Source of the DNA: Anaerolineales bacterium
Lineage (GTDB): Bacteria > Chloroflexota > Anaerolineae > Anaerolineales > Villigracilaceae
Direction: 5' to 3'
Assembly (NCBI GenBank): GCA_020847355.1
Contig: JADLCG010000038.1
Span: forward strand, 1-5,779
DNA: 5,779 nt
The notes under the pieces were generated by a model. That model saw nothing but the letters and a program-made list of their open reading frames with translations, made no database searches and was not told the origin of the DNA. Below, one piece after another: positions 1-5,779 of the stretch (position 1 is the stretch's first letter; every line of letters starts with the position of its first letter). A program made the translations under genes and the position numbers.

Positions 1-944
1 TAATATTCCATTCCCAAGCCTTCGACCAAATTCTTGATCGTATTCCAGTGAATCCGCTCCCAAGCGGTTGGGCTGGAATTGGAATTATGCGGAGCCAGCA
101 TGACGTTATCCATCTTCAACAGCGGGCTATCTTTGGGAAGCGGTTCAAACTCGAAGACATCCAACGCCGCGCCGCCAATTTGACCTGAACTCAATGCGGC
201 GATCAAGGCATTTTCATCCACGATTGGTCCGCGGGCAGTGTTGATCAATACGGCGGTAGATTTCATTTTGGCGAGCGTATCTTGATTAATAAGATGTTGA
301 GCAGATGGAGTCAAATCACAATTGATCGAAACAAAATCGGAATTCGATAATAGAGATTCGAGATTCGTCATTTCAATCCCAGTTTCACTGACAAAGACAT
401 GATCAATTTCAACAATATCCGTACCGAGGACTTTCATGCCAAAGGCTTTGGCGCGGCGCGTCACGGCTTTGCCGATATTGCCCAGCCCAATAATTCCTAA
501 AGTCAATTCGCTCAAGGTTTTGCCTGGAATTTTCTCCCATTCGCCGCGTTTCATCGCCGCATCCATCCATGGGCCGCGCCTTGCAAACGCAAGCATATAA
601 CCTAACACAGTATCCGCAACGGGAGTAGTGAAAGCGTTTGGCGTGCGGCACAAGCGCACATTGAAACGGGAACAGGCTTCAGCGTTGATCGAGTCGACGC
701 CTGTCCCCCATTTGGAGATGACTTTGAGACGCGGCGCGCAGGCTTCGATCACTTTGGCGGTGTAACGATCATCGCCGCAGATCGCGCCGTCAAATTGACC
801 CGCGTACTTGAGCAGATCGACTTCTTCCATTCTTTCTTCTACGTCAGGCACAATCAAATCAAGATTATATTTTTCAAACACTGGTTTGAAGCGTTCCAAA
901 AATGGGAGCATGTAGGGGGCAGTGAGCAAGATTGTGGATTTCAT
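1..944 (-). CDS. NAD-dependent D-2-hydroxyacid dehydrogenase (phosphoglycerate dehydrogenase-like), 3' end at window edge
   Basis: This gene encodes a cytoplasmic oxidoreductase that should interconvert a D-2-hydroxyacid and its 2-keto acid with NAD(H). I translated 314 codons from the ATG at 944; the next codon begins TA and its third base is outside the window, so the stop may fall there. Family members are usually about 310-330 residues, so the protein is close to complete. Visible landmarks are the Rossmann motif GLGNIG (153-158), an acidic residue ending the next strand (D176, pointing to NAD rather than NADP), the catalytic arginine in NTARGPIVDE (R238), the catalytic glutamate in DVFEFEP (E267) and the catalytic histidine in APHNS (H286). 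The start lies four bases after the TAA of the sulfatase-like gene, with a weak GGAA about ten bases upstream, so it is probably co-transcribed and translationally coupled. True serine-pathway SerA is possible, but the neighbours favour a sugar-acid or other glycan precursor as substrate; this is inference. Confidence 0.9.
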   Translation of the reverse strand, partial: MKSTILLTAPYMLPFLERFKPVFEKYNLDLIVPDVEERMEEVDLLKYAGQFDGAICGDDRYTAKVIEACAPRLKVISKWGTGVDSINAEACSRFNVRLCRTPNAFTTPVADTVLGYMLAFARRGPWMDAAMKRGEWEKIPGKTLSELTLGIIGLGNIGKAVTRRAKAFGMKVLGTDIVEIDHVFVSETGIEMTNLESLLSNSDFVSINCDLTPSAQHLINQDTLAKMKSTAVLINTARGPIVDENALIAALSSGQIGGAALDVFEFEPLPKDSPLLKMDNVMLAPHNSNSSPTAWERIHWNTIKNLVEGLGMEY

Positions 945-948
945 TTGA

Positions 949-2478
949 TTAATTTCCAGTTGAGCAAGGATTTTTAATTTCGCCAAATTCGTATAACTTG
1001 GGCACAGGCGAAAAATAACTGACATCCTTGAGAATATCATATTTCCCGCCGAAGTATGTATTGAAGACCAAACGAAAAATATTGACAGGCGTAATGGTTG
1101 AATACAACGTGTCGTTATGTTCGGGAAAATAAATCGCCGTGTAGTTACGCATTCGCTTATCCTTAGTCTGAAGCCAGGGACCGTGATCGCTTTGGATGAT
1201 GATAATCGGCGGCGTTTTAGAATTTGCAAGAATTGTATCCACCGCTTGAAGCATGTTGTGATTGAGGTATTGCACCTGATTGACATAACCCTTTTGATAC
1301 AAGTCCGCAGGGTATTGACGTTGCTTGTTCCAAAAATCGGGCGGATAAGTTGGGTTGCCTTCAGGGTCAAACACAAACGGCGGATGCGGCGAAATCAAAT
1401 GAATATAGGCAAAAGTAGGCTGTGGCATTTTCGAAATTTCGTCCATGCTGTTGAAAATATAAGTAAAGCGATCGCGAAAGCCGACGCCCAAAATATAATC
1501 TGGGTCTACCCAGCCCCAAGTCTGCGCGTATCTTGCCAAGGTTGTGCGTAAAAACAGCCCTTCAAAATCGCTCATACCCGAAGTGATCGCGGGCGGACTC
1601 ATAAAATGATCAACATCGCGCAGTTCCAGCCAATCAAAGCCCGAAGCGAAGTTGACCGTCTCGTAGCCGAGCGTCTCAAAGTTATAACGAACCGCATTAT
1701 GTTTGAGCGCATCCCATAATTTTTTGCGTTTCGTGCTTTCAGGCGTAAAAGCGGCATCAAGGTCTTGCAGGTATTGCATGTTCAACGAAGAGCCTAGCGA
1801 AAGTTCCGTGCGGACATAATTGCTCTGGCTACAGGAGGCGACATAAAAGCCGCGTTCCGCCAAAGCAGAATCAAATTCGCTATTATCAAAGCCATACGCG
1901 GTTTTCAATAAATCCGAACGACCGTAAGAATCCATCAAAAAGAAATACACATCAGGCGGATTTTCTGGCAAGGTCAAATCCGCCTGCACAGGAGCGTTCG
2001 CCGCCCCCAGACGATGAACATCGCCGCCGCCTAAGCCAAAATTTATCTGCGTCAAAGACATAACCGCCAGCGCCAGCGCAATGACGTTCAAATTGACCGT
2101 AGTTGCAGTGAAAGTTAATTTGGGTCGGGTTGCCCAAAAGACGAAGATCAAAAATAACGCAATCCAGCCTGCGTTGAGCCAGCTTATATAATTTGAGTCG
2201 GGAAATTCTTCGTCAAGCGCAATATAGGCGTGACCGTAAGTGAAGAATAAGCCTAGCAAGAGAGTCGTCAGAAACGCCGCTTTATGGGTTTGCCTAAAAA
2301 ACAACCACGCCGCAAAATATACAAGCAATCCAAAAAAGATTGAAGCAATTAAAGAACGAAGCCCAGCGCTTGGAGATACTTGCCCAGCGTTGGACGAAAG
2401 TAAATAGAATACGGGATACGCGCTGATAGCAACAGGGTGCCAAGGCGCGTTGAACAACTTGGAAAAAAACTTCTGCAT
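949..2478 (-). CDS. Membrane-anchored alkaline-phosphatase-superfamily protein (LTA synthase/sulfatase-like)
   Basis: The 509-residue protein has an N-terminal membrane region with about five hydrophobic segments (roughly 14-29, 42-61, 68-88, 102-117 and 129-145), then a linker and a catalytic domain (about 173-490) that should face outside the cytoplasm. The domain keeps the alkaline-phosphatase-superfamily pattern: a metal-binding aspartate in VYFFLMDSYGR (D183), a probable threonine nucleophile in RTELSLGSSLNM (T224), a histidine-rich HLISPHPPF stretch (360-368) and the metal ligands in IIIIQSDHGP (D431, H432). Such enzymes transfer or remove phosphoglycerol, phosphoethanolamine or sulfate groups on envelope polymers; which one is not readable here. 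There is no Cys/Ser sulfatase formylglycine signature (CxPxR), which argues against a classical sulfatase. The only two cysteines are C216, near the active site, and C505, near the C terminus. The gene starts 19 bases after the cytidylyltransferase stop without a clear Shine-Dalgarno sequence; no other in-frame Met occurs until residue 140, so the start is secure. Confidence 0.85.
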   Translation of the reverse strand: MQKFFSKLFNAPWHPVAISAYPVFYLLSSNAGQVSPSAGLRSLIASIFFGLLVYFAAWLFFRQTHKAAFLTTLLLGLFFTYGHAYIALDEEFPDSNYISWLNAGWIALFLIFVFWATRPKLTFTATTVNLNVIALALAVMSLTQINFGLGGGDVHRLGAANAPVQADLTLPENPPDVYFFLMDSYGRSDLLKTAYGFDNSEFDSALAERGFYVASCSQSNYVRTELSLGSSLNMQYLQDLDAAFTPESTKRKKLWDALKHNAVRYNFETLGYETVNFASGFDWLELRDVDHFMSPPAITSGMSDFEGLFLRTTLARYAQTWGWVDPDYILGVGFRDRFTYIFNSMDEISKMPQPTFAYIHLISPHPPFVFDPEGNPTYPPDFWNKQRQYPADLYQKGYVNQVQYLNHNMLQAVDTILANSKTPPIIIIQSDHGPWLQTKDKRMRNYTAIYFPEHNDTLYSTITPVNIFRLVFNTYFGGKYDILKDVSYFSPVPKLYEFGEIKNPCSTGN

Positions 2479-2497
2479 ATAAAAATGTTTTAACTTT

Positions 2498-3163
2498 CTA
2501 TTTGGATTTTCTCTTCATCAAAAAATCGGTAATTTCAAAATCGAGTTCTTCGTCAATATCCCAGGCTTCGTCTTTGGGAATTTCAAACATCAAGGGCTGG
2601 TCGCCAATGCGATGTTTTTTTCTTTCCAAATTCGCGCGCGTGAAAAGATACAAGCAGGAATTTTCTTCATATACGGGCGGCAGGTCTTGCGTTTGTTTCA
2701 ATTCCAGCGGGTTGTGATTGATCGCCTGCCCGTCCTGAAAATACAAACGGGTTTGCAAGCGCGTCACTGAAAACAGCGAATCGTGATTGGGGTAATTGGT
2801 AAATAGTAATTGGATCGCCTGCGAAATGGTTTCCGGTTTCAATAACGGATTGGTGGAATGCGTTTGCAAGTAAAAATCCGCTTGCACTTGCGCGGTATCA
2901 TGCAAGAGGATTTCGTTCATCGGCACATCGTCAGCTAGTAAATGCTGGGGACGTTGAATCAACTGCACGGTAGGAAAGCGGCGGCGCACGCCATCCATCA
3001 CAGGCTCTGAATCCGTATCCACCATCACGGTTTCAATTTCTGGAACTGCGAGGAGCGTTTCGAGGATGTAATGAAAAAGCGGTTTGCCCGCCAAGGGGCG
3101 ATAATTTTTGCCAGGCACACGCTGGCTGTGGTGGCGCATGGGAACAAGGGCGGCGAGTTTCAT
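2498..3163 (-). CDS. CMP-sugar cytidylyltransferase, acylneuraminate (NeuA/KdsB-like) family
   Basis: The 221-residue cytoplasmic enzyme should couple CTP to the anomeric hydroxyl of a keto-sugar acid, giving CMP-sugar and pyrophosphate for a glycosyltransferase. The N-terminal strand and nucleotide loop are clear: LVPMR, then SQRVPGKN (13-20) and PLAGKPL (23-29), which bind CTP. VDTDSEPV follows at 48-55. The usual QPTSP motif of NeuA appears as LQTHSTNPLL (99-108), and the C-terminal metal-binding pair sits in EAWDIDEE (D202, D204). The length matches the short NeuA class without an added phosphatase or esterase domain. The first Met is preferred over Met8 because the first beta strand begins before Met8; an AGGCGG directly abuts the start and may act only weakly. 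It begins 12 bases after the GNAT stop and ends 19 bases before the sulfatase-like gene. The altered QPTSP motif suggests that the sugar need not be Neu5Ac; legionaminic, pseudaminic, Kdo-like or another acid is open. No synthase or epimerase for such a sugar is in the window. Confidence 0.87.
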   Translation of the reverse strand: MKLAALVPMRHHSQRVPGKNYRPLAGKPLFHYILETLLAVPEIETVMVDTDSEPVMDGVRRRFPTVQLIQRPQHLLADDVPMNEILLHDTAQVQADFYLQTHSTNPLLKPETISQAIQLLFTNYPNHDSLFSVTRLQTRLYFQDGQAINHNPLELKQTQDLPPVYEENSCLYLFTRANLERKKHRIGDQPLMFEIPKDEAWDIDEELDFEITDFLMKRKSK

Positions 3164-3175
3164 CCGCCTATTTTA

Positions 3176-4000
3176 TTACAATGTCAAAGACATTTGCCAC
3201 TGCGAAATTTCTGCGCGCTTCATGCCAATTTGATCAAACACGCCGCAAATTTCTGCGGGATAAATTGCAGGCACGTGCCAGGTTTTATTGGGGAATCGCG
3301 CAAAGAGCGCGCGCATCATTACGGGGCTGAGACCTGCTCCGCGTGACCGAGCTTTTACCAACACTGACGAAATAGAGATATGCTCGGCATTCGGATCGCT
3401 GATCAAACAATAAGCGTCGTTCAAGCGAAAGGCGCGGGCTGGCGGCGTATGTTGTGAAATGGTCGCGCCCGAAAGTTGCCAAGGTAAATCTTTTAATCCA
3501 TGATATGTGACCAACCTAGCCAGCTCGCGGATATCAATCTCTTGTAATTTTTCAGCAGATTCAACTTGCGGATTTTCAAGTTGATACCCGAACAATCTTC
3601 TTATTTTTTTGAAACCGACTTTTTCATATAGCTTTACGCCAGCCACATTTTTTTCGATCACTTCTAAATTCATTTCTTTATCGCCGCGCGCTCGAGCTTC
3701 TTCGATCAACTTTTGCATTGCCCATGTACCTATTCCCCCATTGCGCGCAGTGGAGATTATGCCCATTGCGGCGAGTCTGCTTGACCAACCGCGCCGCGCA
3801 ATGAGCGCCACGCCAACGGGTTCACCCTCTTTGTGAATGATTCGGCTTTCGGTCAGGTCAATGCTGTCGCGGCGCATCATGGTCAACAACACGGGCGCGG
3901 TGATATGAATGGGGACAAAATAATCTTCAAACCCGCGCGTGAGCAAATCCGCGATTTGGGCAAAGGGCAATTCGGAGGCGGGGTGGAGGGAATAGGTCAT
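3176..4000 (-). CDS. Tandem-domain GNAT family N-acetyltransferase
   Basis: The 274-residue cytoplasmic protein should transfer an acetyl group from acetyl-CoA to an amine; the acceptor is unknown. The first GNAT domain (about 1-140) is complete, with the acetyl-CoA pyrophosphate loop RNGGIG (R86-G91, matching R-x-x-G-x-G) and the later motif NVAGVKLYEKVGF (118-130). A second, more diverged half (about 150-274) repeats the order: RSRGAG (218-223) and then PAEICGVFDQIGM (248-260), so it looks like a duplicated GNAT fold in which one half may have lost catalysis. The ATG at 4000 is supported because the following residues fit the family's N terminus; an AAGAAG lies about ten bases upstream. That start overlaps the stop of the short four-helix-bundle relic as ATGA. 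The cytidylyltransferase follows after 12 bases. It could acetylate an amino-sugar precursor of the glycan, but GNATs with this two-half layout are also common as isolated genes, so the link is weak. Confidence 0.88.
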   Translation of the reverse strand: MTYSLHPASELPFAQIADLLTRGFEDYFVPIHITAPVLLTMMRRDSIDLTESRIIHKEGEPVGVALIARRGWSSRLAAMGIISTARNGGIGTWAMQKLIEEARARGDKEMNLEVIEKNVAGVKLYEKVGFKKIRRLFGYQLENPQVESAEKLQEIDIRELARLVTYHGLKDLPWQLSGATISQHTPPARAFRLNDAYCLISDPNAEHISISSVLVKARSRGAGLSPVMMRALFARFPNKTWHVPAIYPAEICGVFDQIGMKRAEISQWQMSLTL

Positions 4001-4095
4001 AGCGGTAGAACTTCTTTATAAATAGTCAAAACGAATATTCTTGACTTTTTCCAAGCTTCTAAAGTTTCCAAGCCTTGAATATTATCCATACTCAT
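3997..4095 (-). pseudogene. Relic of a four-helix-bundle (23S rRNA intervening-sequence type) protein gene, N-terminal fragment
   Basis: A 32-codon open frame runs from an ATG at 4095 (or the in-frame ATG at 4089) to a TGA that overlaps the GNAT start as ATGA. Its translation includes LETLEAWKKSRIFVLTIYKE, which resembles the first helix of the four-helix-bundle family, where a hydrophobic-E-x-W-x-K/R-A/S-R pattern is followed by a helix ending in IYK. Full members are about 115-130 residues; the remaining three helices, including the usual SIPSNIAEG-like segment, are absent here and were not found elsewhere in the window. I therefore read it as a truncated relic. It might still be translated and couple ribosomes to the GNAT start. 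The family assignment rests on a short match made by eye. The alternative is a chance ORF or a small leader peptide. Confidence 0.55.
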
Positions 4096-4126
4096 ACTAT
4101 TCACTATTACCCATTTACTACTCTAT
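4096..4126. repeat. Degenerate short tandem repeat (ACTATTC/ACTATTAC type) at the edge of the relic
   Basis: The plus strand reads ACTATTC, ACTATTAC, CCATTT, ACTACT, CTAT in succession; on the coding strand this is a run of TAGTAAATGGGTAATAGTGAATAGT character. It spans the stop of the alpha/beta hydrolase gene (TAG directly followed by TAA) and ends one base before the ATG of the four-helix-bundle relic. From memory, similar TAGTGAATAG-like runs often sit next to four-helix-bundle genes in other genomes, which would support the relic reading. The repeat is short and imperfect, so chance low complexity cannot be excluded. Confidence 0.5.
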
Positions 4127-4888
4127 CGTTCCAAACCACCCTAAACAATAATCAGCAACTTCCTGCCAACCTCTGGAACCGATGAGGAAATGATCACGAC
4201 CTGCAAACTCTTTGAAGTCTGTCACAGAAGGGCCTTTATACTTGGCATAATTGGATCTATTGAGCGAAGCGGGAATGATGTGATCTTTTTCGCCTGCCGT
4301 AATTAACAATGGGCGGCGCGCCTTGCTGAAATCTATTTTGCCTGCCGAACCCAGCGAGGAAGTAGGCACGCCCCTCGATTCAGGAACCACATAACGGTCG
4401 TATGCGGCGCGTTGTTCATCCATTGGAAGCGTGTTTACAAAAGCATATTGAAAATGTTCAAAAGTCATTTTGGCTGGCTGATTTAATAAAAATGGATTGA
4501 TCGCTGGAAAGTTTGCTTTGAGAAAAGACCAAGCGGTTGTGAAAACTCCCGCTGGCGGCGCTGGGTCAAGCGCAATGCCAGCCGTCGCCACATCGCGTTG
4601 CAGTAAAACCTGCACGACCAAACCGCCCATGGAATGCCCGATGATGGCAGGTTTTTCATCTAAGGTTTTGATAAAGGCTTCAATATGATCAGTCACCTGA
4701 TTCAACTTCAGCTTTGCGAGTTCTGGGTCTGGATGGGCTTGGTTAAGTTCTTCGACAGATTTATCGCGCCCAAGCCAATTGGGCGCATGAACTTTATAGC
4801 CTTTAGATTCGTAATAGGGAATCCATTTTTCCCAACACAGGGCATTCATAAACATACCATGAATAAGAACGATGGTTTTCGATTTCAT
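4118..4888 (-). CDS. Alpha/beta-fold hydrolase (serine esterase-like)
   Basis: This is a soluble 256-residue alpha/beta hydrolase of unknown substrate. The N terminus has the strand and oxyanion-hole motif VLIHGMF (HG at 10-11), the nucleophile elbow is GHSMGG (S86), the acid is probably D202 in AGEKDHIIP and the histidine is H233 in GRDHFL, so the full Ser-Asp-His triad is present. No signal peptide is seen. The start chosen is the ATG at 4888: an AGGAG lies ten bases upstream (4899-4903) and the protein then begins just before the first beta strand. An in-frame TTG at 4918 would add ten residues with no support. The gene follows the glycosyltransferase after 47 bases and is separated from the GNAT gene by 117 bases containing a relic ORF. 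Its last codons lie next to a degenerate repeat, so the extreme C terminus may have been reshaped. Its role in the surrounding glycan genes is unclear; it may be a general esterase. Confidence 0.88.
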   Translation of the reverse strand: MKSKTIVLIHGMFMNALCWEKWIPYYESKGYKVHAPNWLGRDKSVEELNQAHPDPELAKLKLNQVTDHIEAFIKTLDEKPAIIGHSMGGLVVQVLLQRDVATAGIALDPAPPAGVFTTAWSFLKANFPAINPFLLNQPAKMTFEHFQYAFVNTLPMDEQRAAYDRYVVPESRGVPTSSLGSAGKIDFSKARRPLLITAGEKDHIIPASLNRSNYAKYKGPSVTDFKEFAGRDHFLIGSRGWQEVADYCLGWFGTIE

Positions 4889-4898
4889 AAGATTTACG

Positions 4899-4905
4899 CT
4901 CCTAA
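4899..4905 (-). promoter_or_regulatory. Ribosome binding site that decides the hydrolase start
   Basis: The coding strand reads TTAGGAG here, the best Shine-Dalgarno match in the window, with ten bases between it and the ATG at 4888. It lies inside the extension that would result from the TTG at 4918, so it argues for the shorter protein. Confidence 0.7.
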
Positions 4906-4935
4906 AATTGCCATTCAAAAATTGAAGTCAGCGTC

Positions 4936-5779
4936 TCAAACTTTATCATACTTAATCGGTTCTATATCTCTTTCGTTTTTCTCTTTTATCTTCCGCTCGC
5001 GCGCATAATAAAAGGTTTCTCGCAATTGCGGCGTAACGGAACTGGTCTCACGGTGCCCGATGCGCGTGCCATAAAATTGCATAAAGCGAAACCAAAAGAT
5101 GGAGAAGAAATTTTTCAACAACATTTTTTCACGAAGCGCGTGCCAGACATCGCTAAAAATATTTGTGACGGTGAGGCGTAGAAAATCATAAAAATTGAAA
5201 TTGGCTTCGGGGTATATTTTTCGCAGAGCCATTGCCTCGCGGCGGTAACGGTTATAAACGCCGCGCGGCGTTTCATGGTGGATGTGAACAATCTCCGCTT
5301 CGGCGATATACGCAATTTTATATTCCTGCTCTTGCGCCCATTTTCCCCACTCCAAATCTTCCAGCCCCGTTAGCGCTTCATCGTAATGATGCTTCGCCCA
5401 TAAGCTTTTCCTGATCGCCGCATTGGCATTGTTGCAAAACGCCGTGCTTTGATTCAAATTCGTCAGATCAGGATACCATTGATGAAAAATTTGACGTTCA
5501 GAATATTTTGATTTTTCATAACCGCGTTGTTTACCGTAGGTCAAGGCGATTTGCTCATCTTGAAATGGATTCAATAAAGTCTCCAGCCAATCAGGATAAA
5601 CGGGATAGACATGCGCGCTGGCGATGACGATGAATTCATGCGCCGCTTCCTCAATCCCGTAGTTGAGCGAACGCCCAAACGTAAACTCCGCCGAGGCAAT
5701 CTTCACCACCTTAGCCCCAAAAGATTCGGCAATCGAAACAGTCGCGTCGGTTGAGCCTGAATCGACCAAAATAATTTCA
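4936..5779 (-). CDS. Family 2 glycosyltransferase, 5' end outside the window
   Basis: The frame is open to the window edge, so the N-terminal strand and first helix (probably some 30-40 residues) are missing; 280 codons are present. The protein should transfer a sugar from a nucleotide donor at the cytoplasmic face of the membrane. Numbering from the Leu codon at 5769, VDSGSTDAT (2-10) is the GT-A nucleotide-binding motif. The position of the usual DxD is SAHVYP (51-56), a variant I associate with one GT2 subgroup. GLEDLEW (135-141) carries the probable catalytic acidic pair E137/D138, and HIHHETPRGVYNRYRRE (163-179) is a basic, histidine-rich segment. A C-terminal extension with aromatic, amphipathic stretches (about 191-235) may touch the membrane, followed by a charged tail. 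The TTG at 5769 is not a start, because the reading frame continues as EII before it. The gene ends 47 bases before the hydrolase. Donor and acceptor cannot be deduced; rhamnosyl- or other O-antigen-type transferases are the nearest guess. Confidence 0.88.
   Translation of the reverse strand, partial: EIILVDSGSTDATVSIAESFGAKVVKIASAEFTFGRSLNYGIEEAAHEFIVIASAHVYPVYPDWLETLLNPFQDEQIALTYGKQRGYEKSKYSERQIFHQWYPDLTNLNQSTAFCNNANAAIRKSLWAKHHYDEALTGLEDLEWGKWAQEQEYKIAYIAEAEIVHIHHETPRGVYNRYRREAMALRKIYPEANFNFYDFLRLTVTNIFSDVWHALREKMLLKNFFSIFWFRFMQFYGTRIGHRETSSVTPQLRETFYYARERKIKEKNERDIEPIKYDKV

Noticed and set aside
1117..1551. A 144-codon open frame on the plus strand opposite the sulfatase-like gene.
   Set aside because: It lies wholly inside a well-supported gene on the other strand, has no recognisable motif, and similar antisense frames occur throughout the window.
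4001..4060. A promoter for the GNAT gene in the AT-rich gap (TTGACT and TATAAA-like words).
   Set aside because: The TTGACT and TATAAA words are only a few bases apart, so they cannot form a -35/-10 pair, and no correctly spaced partner was found.
4048..4073. Nine-base direct repeat TTTCCAAGC (4048-4056 and 4065-4073) as a possible regulator site or target duplication.
   Set aside because: Both copies fall inside the relic reading frame, are only eight bases apart, and have no symmetry or flanking element supporting a binding site or insertion.
4889..4918. Longer hydrolase start at the TTG at 4918.
   Set aside because: The added ten residues contain the Shine-Dalgarno sequence of the ATG at 4888, and the protein fold begins right after that ATG.
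4914..4926. Small inverted repeat TTCAA-AAA-TTGAA between the glycosyltransferase and the hydrolase as a possible terminator.
   Set aside because: The stem is only five AT-rich pairs with a three-base loop and no following U-run, too weak for a terminator.
5767..5769. TTG at 5769 as the start of the glycosyltransferase.
   Set aside because: The frame stays open upstream and reads EIILVDSGSTD, the usual strand before the nucleotide-binding motif, so the true start is outside the window.

Overview
The window is a compact stretch of a bacterial chromosome with six recognisable protein genes, all on the minus strand. Read in the direction of transcription (from high to low coordinates) they are: a family 2 glycosyltransferase (5' end outside the window), an alpha/beta hydrolase, a two-domain GNAT acetyltransferase, a NeuA-like CMP-sugar cytidylyltransferase, a membrane-anchored LTA-synthase/sulfatase-like protein, and an NAD-dependent D-2-hydroxyacid dehydrogenase (3' end at or just past the window edge). 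Medium GC content, short intergenic gaps and the style of several proteins (the hydrolase, the GNAT and the sulfatase-like protein) suggest a member of Chloroflexota, most likely Anaerolineae. This placement is from memory of similar proteins and is not proven by any marker gene here.

Layout: glycosyltransferase 4936-5779; hydrolase 4118-4888; a 117-bp gap (4001-4117); GNAT 3176-4000; cytidylyltransferase 2498-3163; sulfatase-like protein 949-2478; dehydrogenase 1-944. The last four genes are separated by only 12, 19 and 4 bases and look like one transcription unit. The glycosyltransferase and hydrolase precede it in the same direction. No RNA gene, CRISPR array, insertion sequence or convincing terminator was seen.

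Functionally, the glycosyltransferase, cytidylyltransferase, sulfatase-like membrane protein and perhaps the dehydrogenase fit a surface-glycan locus in which an acidic or keto-sugar is activated with CTP and the polymer is modified outside the membrane. The substrate cannot be read from the sequence, and the hydrolase and GNAT may be unrelated passengers.

The least ordinary spot is the 117-bp gap upstream of the GNAT gene. It holds a 32-codon open frame that looks like the amino-terminal helix of the four-helix-bundle protein family (the family of proteins encoded in 23S rRNA intervening sequences), cut off exactly where the GNAT gene begins, with an ATGA stop/start overlap. A degenerate repeat of the TAGTGAATAG type lies immediately before it. 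This looks like the relic of a small mobile or lineage-specific gene rather than a new system; nothing in the window amounts to a clearly undescribed system.
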